Shown here: positions 16,967 through 26,689 of the stretch, one piece after another
Position numbering within the stretch: the first letter of the stretch is position 1
Layout: every line of letters begins with the position of its first letter
Position numbers and translations under genes: made by a program
The notes under the pieces: model-generated
The model's database searches: none
What the model saw: the letters and a program-made list of their open reading frames with translations, nothing else
What the model was told of the DNA's origin: nothing
DNA from: an uncultured Acetobacteroides sp.
GTDB taxonomy: Bacteria > Bacteroidota > Bacteroidia > Bacteroidales > ZOR0009
NCBI RefSeq assembly: GCF_963678165.1
Contig: NZ_OY782755.1
Span: 620,001-684,000 of the forward strand
DNA length: 64,000 bases
Direction of reading: 5' to 3'

Positions 16967-18226
16967 ATGATACTTTACTATATGAAGCATGCCTGGCGTA
17001 TGCTATGGCAGGAGAAGTTCTTTACCATTATCTCGTTGCTGGGAATAGGGTTGGCCGTATCCTTTATTATGGTAATAATTACCGTAAACGATATTGACGA
17101 TGGCTCCTACGCCCCCGAGGTGAATCGCTATCGGACGTTGTACGTAAAGAATGTTAGCGAGAAGCAAGGGCAAAGCACCAATAACAGCAGCCTATCGCCA
17201 ATGATTGTAAAAAATGTGATCTATAACCTGGATGGGGTTGATGCTGTTACCGCTGTAAACAGAGGAGAGTCGTTTGTAGAAGCGCAGAAGCTATCAGGCG
17301 AAGGACAAAACGTGAAGTCGACAAGCACAGATGGTGCGTATTGGAAATTCTTCAACTTCGAATTTGTAGCAGGGAAGCCATTTACGAGTAGCGACTTTAC
17401 TTCTGGTGTTCGCGTTGCCGTTATCGACGAATCGCTCTCACGGTCGCTCTACAAGGGAGAGAATGCGCTCGGGAAAACCATTTTTATTGCCCAGCAACCC
17501 TATAAGGTGGTCGGTGTGGTTAAGGATGTTAGCCCCTCCTCTTCTTTTGCGTATGCCAAGGTGTGGTTTCCGTACACCACAAGCTCGCAGGTGATGAGCG
17601 GCAAGAACGAGCTGTCTTGCGGAGCCCTAGAAGCGATGATACTAGCTAAAAAAACAAGCGACTTTGATGACATAAGGCGTAAGCTGGAGGCTCGACGATT
17701 CAACTATAACGAAACTGCAGGAAAAGGGGTTAAAATTTTACTTCGAGGACCCGATACCCATAGCGAGCAGCGCTTCCGAGGCGATGCCACCGCGGAGCAG
17801 AGCGAGTATAAGGAGGTGCTTCGGCTTTGGATAATGGTAATCATCATTCTTATTGTTGTCCCTGCATTTAATATGATGAGCTTCACCATCTCGCGAATGA
17901 AGAAACGCCAGGAGGAGCTGGGGTTGAGGCGTTCGTTTGGCGCACTGCGTAGCAATATTATTGGGCAGGTTATCGCCGAGAATATGCTGCTAACCCTAAT
18001 AGGAGGATTTTTCGGTTTTCTTCTATCGGGTATTCTGATTTTTGCTTTCCAGTCAACACTTTTTCCCGATGGTGTAAGCCTTAGCCTAAGCATGATTTTC
18101 CGTCCATCAATTTTGGCTTATCTATTGGGCGTTTGTGTTCTTGTAAACCTGGTATCCGCAATTATTCCGGCTGTTCGGTCGGCCAATCAACCTATTCTAC
18201 AAGCATTAAAAGAGAAAAAGGCATGA
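16967..18226 (+). CDS. FtsX-type ABC permease, type A (first pair)
   Basis: Permease with an N-terminal membrane helix (ISLLGIGLAVSFIMVIITV), a periplasmic MacB-PCD-like domain (about 40-270) and three C-terminal helices containing the FtsX phrase LGLRRSFGALRSNIIGQVIAENM. The start at 16967 follows AGGAG too closely; the ATG at 16982 (MKHAWRMLWQEKFF) is an alternative. Its last codon overlaps the start of the next permease (ATGA), implying translational coupling. Best homologue in the window is the gene at 19485, so the operon carries a duplicated A-B pair. Confidence 0.9.
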   Translation: MILYYMKHAWRMLWQEKFFTIISLLGIGLAVSFIMVIITVNDIDDGSYAPEVNRYRTLYVKNVSEKQGQSTNNSSLSPMIVKNVIYNLDGVDAVTAVNRGESFVEAQKLSGEGQNVKSTSTDGAYWKFFNFEFVAGKPFTSSDFTSGVRVAVIDESLSRSLYKGENALGKTIFIAQQPYKVVGVVKDVSPSSSFAYAKVWFPYTTSSQVMSGKNELSCGALEAMILAKKTSDFDDIRRKLEARRFNYNETAGKGVKILLRGPDTHSEQRFRGDATAEQSEYKEVLRLWIMVIIILIVVPAFNMMSFTISRMKKRQEELGLRRSFGALRSNIIGQVIAENMLLTLIGGFFGFLLSGILIFAFQSTLFPDGVSLSLSMIFRPSILAYLLGVCVLVNLVSAIIPAVRSANQPILQALKEKKA

Positions 18227-19458
18227 TAAAACATATACTAAAAATAGTTTGGACCCAAAGGAGGTCTAACCTGCTAATTTGGATGGAGCTGATGCTCGTG
18301 TTTGTACTTCTATGGATGGTTACGGATCAGATTTTTGGGACAATTAAAAGGTATAGAGTTCCCAAAGGATTCGACATCGAGAATACGTACTACGTAGATG
18401 TTAAGATGATCCCTGGAAGAGAGCGCGTAGGAAATCCAAGCGACGATAGCCTTAGCAAAGCATACGAAGTACCGTTTTATGCCCTTCTCGAAAAGATAAA
18501 GAGGAATGAAAATGTAGAATATGCTTCGGCAGGCATTATGTCGAAACCCTATAATGGTGGAAATAGTTGGAGCCCGATTACAGTTGGGAAAAGGAAATGC
18601 GACTCCTACCTTCGTCTTGTTGATAATGACTTCTTTAAGGTATTCAGAATACCCATAAACTATGGTAAGGATCTAAGCGATGGAAGGTATAACAATATTG
18701 TTCTTAGTAAAATGCTTGCCGATAGCCTGTTTAGAAGTGATGCCGCTGCTGTTGGCAAACATTGTGAGCTTAATGGAACAAACTACACGGTTGTTGGGGT
18801 AACCGATAGCTATAAGTATTACGACTTTACTAGAGAAACCCCGACCTCGTACGAACCATTTGCTCCAACATTCACCAAATATAAGCTGGGAAGTGTTGAT
18901 ACCCCCGAGATTTGTATCCGGCTAAAGGCATCTGCCCCTAAAGATGCCATTGAAAAGATGCGTAAGGAGCTTTCTAATTTGGGCGATTCTCCATACTACA
19001 TTCAGAATATAAGCTCGTTCGAATCTCTTCGACAGATATATTTCTCATGGACTGGCGAAAAGAAGAATATGAAGATGGGGGGCGCTATTATTATTTTCTT
19101 TCTGGTGAATGTGCTATTGGGTATTGTGGGAACCTTCTGGTTTAGAACAGAGCAGCGCCGCGACGAAGTTGGCCTTCGAATGGCTATTGGATCATCTTCG
19201 GCGTCTTTACTAAACCTTTTTATGGCAGAAGCAATCGTCTTATTGTTCTTGGCCGCCATCCCAGGAGTGTTGATAACGCTACAGCTACGATATCTTGAGC
19301 TGCATGTCTTTAGCGGCTGGAACGCGAGTTGGGTGGTATTTATTCTTGCAGGGCTTACAGCGTTTATTGTTTTAGCTGGAATGATACTATTGGGCACTTG
19401 GTTCCCCGCACGTCAGGCTTCAAGGGTTCAACCATCTGAGGCATTACACTACGAGTAA
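18223..19458 (+). CDS. FtsX-type ABC permease, type B (first pair)
   Basis: The true start is the ATG overlapping the preceding stop; the protein begins MIKHILKIVWTQRRSNLLIW. It has one N-terminal helix, a periplasmic domain and three C-terminal helices with VGLRMAIGSSSASLLNLFMAE. It ends RVQPSEALHYE, as does the second type-B protein (RIEPAMALHYE at 21925). Type-B members have a characteristic TQRRSN/AQRRSN N-terminus. It probably forms a heterodimer with the type-A permease encoded just before it. Confidence 0.9.
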   Translation: MIKHILKIVWTQRRSNLLIWMELMLVFVLLWMVTDQIFGTIKRYRVPKGFDIENTYYVDVKMIPGRERVGNPSDDSLSKAYEVPFYALLEKIKRNENVEYASAGIMSKPYNGGNSWSPITVGKRKCDSYLRLVDNDFFKVFRIPINYGKDLSDGRYNNIVLSKMLADSLFRSDAAAVGKHCELNGTNYTVVGVTDSYKYYDFTRETPTSYEPFAPTFTKYKLGSVDTPEICIRLKASAPKDAIEKMRKELSNLGDSPYYIQNISSFESLRQIYFSWTGEKKNMKMGGAIIIFFLVNVLLGIVGTFWFRTEQRRDEVGLRMAIGSSSASLLNLFMAEAIVLLFLAAIPGVLITLQLRYLELHVFSGWNASWVVFILAGLTAFIVLAGMILLGTWFPARQASRVQPSEALHYE

Positions 19459-19484
19459 CCTTAAAGATGCAATACTAATTCTAA

Positions 19485-20735
19485 ATGAAAGTGCTAATAA
19501 ATATGCTACGTAAGGTGTTTGGTGCTCGGGGGCATCTTGCTACTGCAACCATCTGCATCTCGTTGGGCATTGCTTCGGTTATGATTATGGTAAATTCAAT
19601 AACCGAGTACATCAGGCCCGTTAGCCCCGAGAGCAACGTGGAGCGGATTATGTGCTCGCACCGCTGGGTTAGCAAGGATAAGAAGAAGGACTTCCGAAAT
19701 ATGGGGGGCATTCCGCTATCTTTTGCGCAGGCCTACTTGGCTGATCTAAAAACTCCAGAGGCGACATCTATTTTTACGGATAATACCTTTCCCCGAATCA
19801 GTGGTACAAGAACCGAAACGTTTAAGGCCATAAGCTGCGATGCCAGCTACTGGCATATCTTCGATTTCCAGTTTGTAGAGGGAAGGCCTTTCACCTTCGA
19901 CGAGTTTATGGGCCACGCCGCCGTTGCGGTTGTCTCGCGCTCTTTCTTTAGCCAGCTCTCGGATATGGAAAAGAGGCTACGACGCTTTGCCTATATGGAT
20001 AAGGAGTATACCATTGTGGGGGTTGTTGAGGATGTTCGCTCGCAGCGAATCTTTACCTCTGCACATGTTTGGATACCCTATTCGGCGCTGTATGGCAGCT
20101 TAGACGAGAATGTATCGGCGTTTAAGGTGGTATATCTACTAAAAACGAAGGCTGATAGGGCTAAGCTGCTGTCGGAGGTTAAGGCGGTGGAGGATAAGTA
20201 CAACTCCACCACCTCCAATCCCGATCTTGTTAGCGGGCTTACGCCCCATACTAAGCTAGATGTTCTTATTAGGGGGTATTCAACCGAAGTCGACGATAAT
20301 TTGGAACGTGCATTTTATTCCCGTTGGCTTGCTATTGCAGTAGTAATCCTGCTGGTGCCTATCCTTAACCTGATTATACTAAACTATACCCATATAAGGA
20401 ATAGGTATGCCGAGATGGGGATTCGCAAATCGTTTGGCGCCACGCAGCATAGCATCTCACTCCTTTTCCTAAAGGAGAATACGGTAGTGGTTTTAGCTGG
20501 AGGTGTTGTTGGCTATACGCTATCCTTTCTCTTTGGGCTTGTACACCATATCAACCTATTCGATACTGAACGATATACTGATATGCCTATCGACAATGTG
20601 GTTCATCCTAGCTGGCTATCGTTTGTTGTTGTGCTGGTAATCTGCTTGCTTGCTAGCTTGCTGTCGGGCATCTTCCCCTCGTGGAAGCTGGCACGAATGA
20701 GTGTTAACTCGGCGCTGAAAGGAGGTGATCAGTGA
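19485..20735 (+). CDS. FtsX-type ABC permease, type A (second pair)
   Basis: 416 residues, same layout as the permease at 16967: N-terminal helix (TATICISLGIASVMIMVNSI), a periplasmic domain with the shared phrase FVEGRPFTFDEF (compare FVAGKPFTSSDF in the first copy), then three helices with MGIRKSFGATQHSISLLFLKEN. It overlaps the next gene by 4 bp. The duplication of both permease types suggests two heterodimers sharing one ATPase, adaptor and channel. Confidence 0.9.
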   Translation: MKVLINMLRKVFGARGHLATATICISLGIASVMIMVNSITEYIRPVSPESNVERIMCSHRWVSKDKKKDFRNMGGIPLSFAQAYLADLKTPEATSIFTDNTFPRISGTRTETFKAISCDASYWHIFDFQFVEGRPFTFDEFMGHAAVAVVSRSFFSQLSDMEKRLRRFAYMDKEYTIVGVVEDVRSQRIFTSAHVWIPYSALYGSLDENVSAFKVVYLLKTKADRAKLLSEVKAVEDKYNSTTSNPDLVSGLTPHTKLDVLIRGYSTEVDDNLERAFYSRWLAIAVVILLVPILNLIILNYTHIRNRYAEMGIRKSFGATQHSISLLFLKENTVVVLAGGVVGYTLSFLFGLVHHINLFDTERYTDMPIDNVVHPSWLSFVVVLVICLLASLLSGIFPSWKLARMSVNSALKGGDQ

Positions 20736-21925
20736 TACGAATGATACTAAAATACCTTTGGGCACAACGGCGCAGCAATGCCTTGCTGCTGCTGGAACTC
20801 ACGCTGGTAGGAATAATGTTGTTCTATGTTGTCAATGCATTTCTTGATGCTTATGGGGTGTATCGGATTCCATTGGGCTTTACTACCGAGCGGAGCTACG
20901 TTATCAACCTACAGAAAACCAAGAAAGCAAATATCACCGGGCATCAACTCAAGGATAGCCTCGATCGCTTCTTGCGTACGAGGAAGGAGATAGATCAGTT
21001 TGCCTACACCTTCGATTCCGAACCGTTTTCTGGAGATCGAAACTGTTGGCCAATTGTGGTAGGTGGCGTGGAGCAGCAGCTAAACATTAGGGTGTCGGAC
21101 GTAAATTTCCCTTCTCTTTTAGGTGTACATATTAACGAGGGACGATGGTTTACCGAAGCCGAACTCCTGCAGAATAGCAAGGTTTGCCTGATTACCGAAG
21201 GTTTAAAGGAGTTTCTTAAGCGACCATATCCTGTTGGCACCATGCTTAGCTTCGGAAATCCAACCGAGGAGAGCTTGCGCATTATTGGGGTTATTCCCGA
21301 CTTAAAGTATGGAACCTACGAACCTCCGGTGTTATCCATATTCCGACCAATGGATTTGGAGGATAATTTCTTTGAATGGAAGATGATCGTAAAGGTAAAG
21401 GAGGGGCAGAAGGAGGACTTTGCCCAAACGCTAAAGCTCTTCACCAGCGATGTCTCTAAATCGTTAGGCTTAGTAGTGCTAAGCGTAAACGATTTCGATA
21501 CCAAGAAGCAGTTCGCAGATACGAATAGCACCAATGCCATTTGGAGCTTGTTCTGGTGCGCCTTCTTTTTCCTGGTTAATGTGATACTGGGAATCTACGT
21601 TGTCTTTTCGGGAAGGGTGAAAAAGCGTGTTTCGGAGCTGGCCATAAGGATGGCGGTGGGCTCTTCGCGACGAGGAATCATTGCCCTTGTTCTTGGCGAG
21701 TCTATCCTACTTCTGCTACTATCCAGTATTGTAGTTCTGGTTGTTGCCCTTAACATGGCACATTTTGGAATACTGGATGGCAAGATCCCCTTTACCGCTT
21801 GGCGTTTTATTGCAGACTTTCTGTTTGTGGAGCTTATTCTGCTGATCTCGGTTTCGAGCAGCGTGCTTGTTCCGGCAGTAAAGGCCTCGCGTATTGAGCC
21901 TGCAATGGCGCTTCACTACGAATAA
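20732..21925 (+). CDS. FtsX-type ABC permease, type B (second pair)
   Basis: 397 residues, ending SRIEPAMALHYE like its type-B paralogue. The longest frame starts with GTG at 20732, overlapping the previous stop; an ATG lies at 20741. The strong purine run AAAGGAGGTGATC (20718-20730), an exact match to the 16S anti-Shine-Dalgarno tail, sits 6 bp before the GTG and favours it. The membrane domains include LAIRMAVGSSRRGIIALVLGE. This closes the permease block. Confidence 0.9.
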   Translation: MIRMILKYLWAQRRSNALLLLELTLVGIMLFYVVNAFLDAYGVYRIPLGFTTERSYVINLQKTKKANITGHQLKDSLDRFLRTRKEIDQFAYTFDSEPFSGDRNCWPIVVGGVEQQLNIRVSDVNFPSLLGVHINEGRWFTEAELLQNSKVCLITEGLKEFLKRPYPVGTMLSFGNPTEESLRIIGVIPDLKYGTYEPPVLSIFRPMDLEDNFFEWKMIVKVKEGQKEDFAQTLKLFTSDVSKSLGLVVLSVNDFDTKKQFADTNSTNAIWSLFWCAFFFLVNVILGIYVVFSGRVKKRVSELAIRMAVGSSRRGIIALVLGESILLLLLSSIVVLVVALNMAHFGILDGKIPFTAWRFIADFLFVELILLISVSSSVLVPAVKASRIEPAMALHYE

Positions 21926-21934
21926 CTTCTTATA

Positions 21935-21971
21935 AGGCGCCTTCTTTGTCTAATCACTAGAGAAGGCGCCT
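21935..21971 (+). terminator. Intra-operon hairpin between permeases and TolC gene
   Basis: Arms AGGCGCCTTCT and AGAAGGCGCCT around a 15-nt loop, between the last permease stop and the TolC-like start. No T run follows (TCTTCTAAAA), so it may be an attenuator or an RNA-processing hairpin rather than a full stop. Confidence 0.55.
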
Positions 21972-21988
21972 CTTCTAAAACAAGAACT

Positions 21989-23473
21989 ATGATCTCTACT
22001 ATAAAGTACATGGCCTGCTTGGGCTTTATGGCACTTTCTGGTGCCACGTTGGGGCAAGTGCAGGAGCAATCGCTCACCCTTAACGAAGCCCTACGCCTTG
22101 CCCGAGACCAAAGCCTCGATGCGCTTGTTGCCCGAAACGAGCTAAAGGCATCCTACTGGCAGCTGCGTAGCTACAAGGCCGATCTTTTGCCCAGCCTAGC
22201 CTTCGAGGGAACGCTCCCTAGCATCAACAAGTCGGTGCAGAGCTACCAAAACGACGATGGGACGTACACCTACGTTCATAGCAACGCATCAACGGTCGAC
22301 CTAAACCTAATTGTCGACCAGAATATCCCGCTTACAGGTGGGCACCTATCGGTATCGTCGCAGCTGCAGCGCATCGATCAGCTGGGGGCGAACTCCTCTA
22401 CGCAGCACATGTCGTGTCCGGTAGGTTTTACCTACGAGCAGCCCCTTTTCTCGTTCAACAAGCTAAAGTGGCAGGGGCGCATCGAGCCCATTAAGTACGA
22501 AGAGGCTAAGCGCCGCTACTGCGCCAACATGGAGCAGGTGCAGGTAAAGACCATTACCCTCTACTTCGATCTGCTGCTGGCAAAGGTAAATAGCGACATC
22601 GCCGAGCAGAACCTCAAGAACGCCACCAAGCTCTACGAGATAGCATCGGCGAAGAAGGGTATCGGCGTTATTTCCGATAACGAGCTGCTTCATCTTCGGC
22701 TGTCTAAAATAAACTTCGACCTGAAGATGGCTGAGGTACGGCAGGAGTTTGATAGGCGCATGTTTGCCCTTCGCAGCTTCCTAGGCTTTAACGATAAGGT
22801 GTCGTTGGTCCCCGAGGTTCCATCTCAAACGCCCTCAGCAAAGACATCGTTTGCCGAAGTAATGGAGCTGGCACGTGCCAACAATCCCTTTATCCAGGAG
22901 GTGCAGCGGCGCATCCTCACCACCCAGATGCAGGTAGCCGAGGCAAAAGCCTCGCGAGGGTTTAGGACAAATCTCTTCTTCTCGTTTGGGCTTACGGGTA
23001 GCGATAAAACCATCGGCAAAGCCTACCGCGATCTAAACGACCTACAGGTGGCAAAGGTTGGCCTCCGCATTCCCATCCTCGATTGGGGAAAGGGGCGTAG
23101 CCGCGTCGAGCAGGCCAAGTCGCAGCTCGAGGTGGAGAAGGGTAAGGTAGAGCAGGAAACGCAGCGCTTCGAGGAGAACATCTTCATCAGCGTAAAGCAG
23201 CTCATGGATCAGCCCCGGCAGCTAAGCCTTGCGCAGGAGGCCGACTCCGTTGCCCAGCAGCGCTACAAAACCTCCTTCGAGACATTTCTGATGGGCAAGG
23301 TAAACATCCTCGACATTAACGATGCCCAGGTATCGCGCGACGAGGCCAAACGAAACTACATCTCGCAGCTATACGGGTCGTGGCTCTTCTACTACAACAT
23401 AAGGCAGATCACCCTTTTCGACTTTGAGAAAAAGGGTAATTTGACCATCGATGAAAAGTTGCTCCTGCTATAG
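21989..23473 (+). CDS. TolC-family outer-membrane efflux channel
   Basis: 494 residues with a signal peptide (MISTIKYMACLGFMALSGAT, cleavage near GATLGQ). The mature start SLTLNEALRLARDQSLDALV is the classical TolC/OEP helix. Two OEP repeats follow, with the second signature SYKADLLPSLAFEG-like near residue 65, GLRIPILDWGKGRSRVEQAK in the second half and long coiled-coil helices. It completes the tripartite exporter started by the adaptor at 14893. The regulator gene follows 73 bp later. Confidence 0.94.
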   Translation: MISTIKYMACLGFMALSGATLGQVQEQSLTLNEALRLARDQSLDALVARNELKASYWQLRSYKADLLPSLAFEGTLPSINKSVQSYQNDDGTYTYVHSNASTVDLNLIVDQNIPLTGGHLSVSSQLQRIDQLGANSSTQHMSCPVGFTYEQPLFSFNKLKWQGRIEPIKYEEAKRRYCANMEQVQVKTITLYFDLLLAKVNSDIAEQNLKNATKLYEIASAKKGIGVISDNELLHLRLSKINFDLKMAEVRQEFDRRMFALRSFLGFNDKVSLVPEVPSQTPSAKTSFAEVMELARANNPFIQEVQRRILTTQMQVAEAKASRGFRTNLFFSFGLTGSDKTIGKAYRDLNDLQVAKVGLRIPILDWGKGRSRVEQAKSQLEVEKGKVEQETQRFEENIFISVKQLMDQPRQLSLAQEADSVAQQRYKTSFETFLMGKVNILDINDAQVSRDEAKRNYISQLYGSWLFYYNIRQITLFDFEKKGNLTIDEKLLLL

Positions 23474-23546
23474 CCGCTGCATTTGCCAGTTTTCTTACAT
23501 TTGCTCGAGTATCTAATGCCTCTATAATTATTCTACCTATTTCAAA

Positions 23547-24908
23547 ATGGTTCTTGTTGTTGATGATGATATAGCTGTTCGCTCCATGCTATCGCTTTTG
23601 CTGCGGCAGAATGGGTTCGAGGTAACGGTGGTTGCCTCACCTCCCGAAGCAATGGAGCATGTCAGAAGATATACCCCCGAACTCATCCTTATGGATATGA
23701 ACTATACGGCCGATACATCTGGTGAGGAGGGTATTACGCTGCTCAAGCAGGTGAAAATATTCTGTCCCGATGTTCCCGTAATACTTATTACCGCGTGGGG
23801 GTCAATCCATCTAGCAGTAAGGGGAATGAAGGCAGGGGCATTCGACTTCATCACCAAGCCTTGGAGCAACGAGACGTTGGTTGCTACTGTTCGTCGGGCG
23901 GTGGAGCTATCGTCGAACAGCCAAAAGAGCGTAGCGAACAGCAGCCGGGTGGAGCTTAACTCCAAGTTTCATTTCGAAAAGATAGTAGGGCAATCGGCCA
24001 AGCTTATGGAGGTGCTCAATACCGTTGCCCGCGTTGCACAAACCGATGCTCCCATTCTCATTACCGGAGAAAGCGGCACCGGAAAGGAGCTCATCGCCGA
24101 GGCTATTCACGCCAACAGCCGTCGTGGTTCCGAATCAATTGTTAAGGTAAACCTAGGCGGTGTCTCTCAGTCGCTCTTCGAGAGCGAGATGTTTGGCCAC
24201 AAGAAGGGCGCCTTTACCGATGCCTACCACGACCGTATTGGTCGCTTCTCGCTCGCTAATGGGGGCACCATATTCCTCGACGAGCTGGGCGAGCTCGACC
24301 TCTCGTGCCAGGTAAAGCTGCTAAGGGTGCTGCAGGAGCAAACCTTCGAAGTGCTAGGCGAGAGTCGTCCCACCAAGGTCGACGTCAGGATTGTGTGCGC
24401 CACCAATAAGGATCTTTCGCAGCTGGTGGCAAACGGCCTTTTTCGCGAAGATCTCTTCTACCGCGTTAACCTCATCACCATACACCTACCCGCGCTCCGC
24501 GAGCGTCCCGAAGATATTCCTTTTTTGGCAAAGCACTTTGCGCAGAACATGCAAGGCGTCGATGGTCGAAGCATCGAGCTGGGGAGCAGCGCCATCGATC
24601 TGCTGCAGCGCTTACCCTTCCCCGGTAACATCCGCGAGCTGAAAAACCTAGTTGAGCGCACCGTGCTGGTTTCGGGGAAATCGGTCATCGAGGACGAAGA
24701 TATTACCCGAAACATGCCCTCGGCCTCTGGTGCTGTTGTTGAAGTTGATAGTGGTGCTTTACTTCCTCTCGACGAGATGGAGCGAAAGATGATCGTTCGT
24801 GCCATGGAGCTCTACAGCGGAAATATCTCGAAGGTTGCCGATGCCCTTGGCCTAAGCCGTGCCGCACTCTACCGTAGGCTCGAAAAGTACGGCATTCGGT
24901 TCGACTAG
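23547..24908 (+). CDS. Sigma-54-dependent response regulator (NtrC/AtoC type)
   Basis: 453 residues: receiver domain (1-120) with acidic pocket DDD (6-8), phosphoacceptor Asp50 and Lys104; AAA+ domain with Walker A GESGTGKE (174-181), the sigma-54-contacting GAFTDA loop (221-226) and Walker B TIFLDE (241-246); and a C-terminal Fis-type helix-turn-helix (SKVADALGLSRAALYRRLEK). It should activate the sigma-54 promoter at 14844 through the TGTTCGA sites, under control of the kinase at 12834. The operon would thus amplify its own activator. Confidence 0.95.
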   Translation: MVLVVDDDIAVRSMLSLLLRQNGFEVTVVASPPEAMEHVRRYTPELILMDMNYTADTSGEEGITLLKQVKIFCPDVPVILITAWGSIHLAVRGMKAGAFDFITKPWSNETLVATVRRAVELSSNSQKSVANSSRVELNSKFHFEKIVGQSAKLMEVLNTVARVAQTDAPILITGESGTGKELIAEAIHANSRRGSESIVKVNLGGVSQSLFESEMFGHKKGAFTDAYHDRIGRFSLANGGTIFLDELGELDLSCQVKLLRVLQEQTFEVLGESRPTKVDVRIVCATNKDLSQLVANGLFREDLFYRVNLITIHLPALRERPEDIPFLAKHFAQNMQGVDGRSIELGSSAIDLLQRLPFPGNIRELKNLVERTVLVSGKSVIEDEDITRNMPSASGAVVEVDSGALLPLDEMERKMIVRAMELYSGNISKVADALGLSRAALYRRLEKYGIRFD

Positions 24909-25223
24909 CACTCCTTGCTATACACCTTCGTCGCCCAAAATTGCATCCTACCAATAGAATGAAACGGTATTGATAGGAAAAGAGAAGAAGTTGTAACCTT
25001 CACGATACAAACCTTCAACCTCCAATAGCAGCACATTATCCCCTCCATTGGAGGGGGCAGGGGGTGGGTTTGCCGCTGCTAATCCTAGTCTCTGCCTATG
25101 CGTTTATTCCTTACGGCCGGAGGCCGTGCTGTGGCAGGCTTGGCTGCTTGAACTAAGCAATAACACTACGCTCGCCCAGCCCATAGCCGTCAAACTAAGA
25201 TACGACCGACTGTTAGGGTTGCG
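24909..25223. other. Gene-free stretch with one palindromic repeat
   Basis: Holds a CCCCTCCATTGGAGGGG repeat with the GGGGGTGGG flank at about 25036-25072. Otherwise no gene or signal is seen. Confidence 0.5.
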
Positions 25224-25475
25224 TTAAAGCGCTACAACGTAGCGCTACTTTAGTAACCGTGGGTGTAAGCCCACGGCACTTTCATCGAAGAACGTTAGCC
25301 CCGAAGGGGCGATCCCAATGCTGTTCGTTTGCCCAAAGGGTCAGCCCATTCGGGCTTCTAAAGAGGGGGGGGCGTTCTGCGTCCACGGATTTCATCCGCG
25401 GTTACATAGTGTTTGCTACTTCGTAGCATTTTGCCGCTTAGTTTGACGACTATGGGGCGATAGCCTCAGCCGATC
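25224..25475. repeat. 250-bp composite multi-hairpin repeat (copy 1)
   Basis: Nearly the same as 27140-27390. It strings together several hairpins: GCGCTACAACGTAGCGC, CCGTGGGTGTAAGCCCACGG, AGCCCCGAAGGGGC, CCACGGATTTCATCCGCGG and GCTACTTCGTAGC. It ends in CGATAGCCTCAGCCGA, a short relative of the hairpin repeats at 3880 and 4845. The copies sit downstream of the genes at 25559 and 27402. Confidence 0.8.
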
Positions 25476-25558
25476 AAGGACAAAAGCTAATTGATTTATA
25501 TGTTATATGGCATCCATAAAATCCAGCTCTTAGTTCGCATTGATTATATGCGACTAAT

Positions 25559-26149
25559 CTAATTGGTACTACCATTAATATAGTCGCCTGCATAATAGTA
25601 AAAATCATAGGTCCATTCGTCCATTTGTTGATATGCGGAACAGTCGACATGACGAATAGAATTGCCTGAGAAATTAGCTATTTCGGGGAAAAACTCCACA
25701 ATTAATTCTTTTGCTTTATCGTAGCAAAGAAAAACGAATTCGCGCACCTCAGCTTCTATTGTAACCCGTTCAGTATTTAATTCAATAAAATAAGCGTGTT
25801 GCTTGGGTGGCATTGATTTTAAGGTCTTTTCGAGATATTGTTTTTCATCTTCTGAAACATCACGTTTGGGAACGTGGTTTTGGTTGAAGAATTCAAACTT
25901 GTCGCTAGAATAACCGCCAACCAGCATATCGAGGACTTCGTTGAGAAGAACGGCTCTTTCGTGCGCTTGTATGGTTATGGCTTCGACAAAAATGGGCTTG
26001 TGTTGTTCGGTTTCGGGGAAATGGTTGATTGAAATATGTATCAATGCATTTTCGAGGGTTTCGATAAACTTGCTCTGTCGTGCTTGTTCTGCGGCAAGCT
26101 CAGCATCCATGCGGTTGCAATTGGCCTCAAATTGTTCGTAGGATTGCAT
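25559..26149 (-). CDS. Hypothetical protein, 196 aa
   Basis: A soluble, glutamate-rich protein starting MQSYEQFEANCNRMDAELAA, largely helical in the first half, with an aromatic-rich C-terminus (DEWTYDFYYYAGDYING). No signal peptide, membrane helix or known motif. It is a lone gene between two repeat blocks, AT-rich, and probably accessory. Start chosen as the only reasonable ATG before an in-frame stop. Confidence 0.6.
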   Translation of the reverse strand: MQSYEQFEANCNRMDAELAAEQARQSKFIETLENALIHISINHFPETEQHKPIFVEAITIQAHERAVLLNEVLDMLVGGYSSDKFEFFNQNHVPKRDVSEDEKQYLEKTLKSMPPKQHAYFIELNTERVTIEAEVREFVFLCYDKAKELIVEFFPEIANFSGNSIRHVDCSAYQQMDEWTYDFYYYAGDYINGSTN

Positions 26150-26229
26150 ATAGCGTTAAATCTAACCAATGGTTAATAAATCTATTTATTCCATTTGCTC
26201 AATGGTAGAGGCAAGCACTTTTGCTCTGT

Positions 26230-26545
26230 TCTCCCGCTTGCCGTAGTCTCCATCAGCGCTCAAGGCTAGCCGAAGCTTAGTTCCGCCAAGTTCGCACTTC
26301 GTTTCGGTTGCCGCTTCGTCTTTCTATTTAGCAGCCTACAGGCGCAATCAAAAGTAGCAAAAAAGCAAAGCGCAGCTGCTTGCGGCTGCGCTCTAGTATG
26401 GTTTTTCTGTTTTACCGTTTAATGGCGGTCAAAGACGGCTACTTATATTCGATGGCATTACAACCGTAGCGAAGCGTTGCTCGGCGTAGCCAAAATGCCG
26501 CTGAGCCTCGTGCGTTTAATTTAGACTACGCTTAGCTAGGGAAGT
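26230..26545. repeat. Dispersed GGCGGT-type repeat, long copy
   Basis: Contains CTCCATCAGCGCTCAAGGCTAG (also at about 31845), CTTCGTCTTTCTATTTAGC, GCAGCTGCTTGCGGCTGCGC, TTTAATGGCGGTCAAAGAC and TTTAGACTACGCTTAGCTAG. The closest relative is 30395-30620; parts also occur at 2815-2925 and 26985-27135. Confidence 0.65.
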
Positions 26546-26689
26546 AGGATTATCCCTAAATTTTTCATGATGGCTACCTATGCTATCTTATTTTGCCTTA
26601 CGCAAGTGTATATACTTTTTCTTGTTGCTGCCTCTGCTCGCATTGGTCGCAGGCTGCATGTCCTGCAAACCAAGCGTAGCGAGGCTGTA

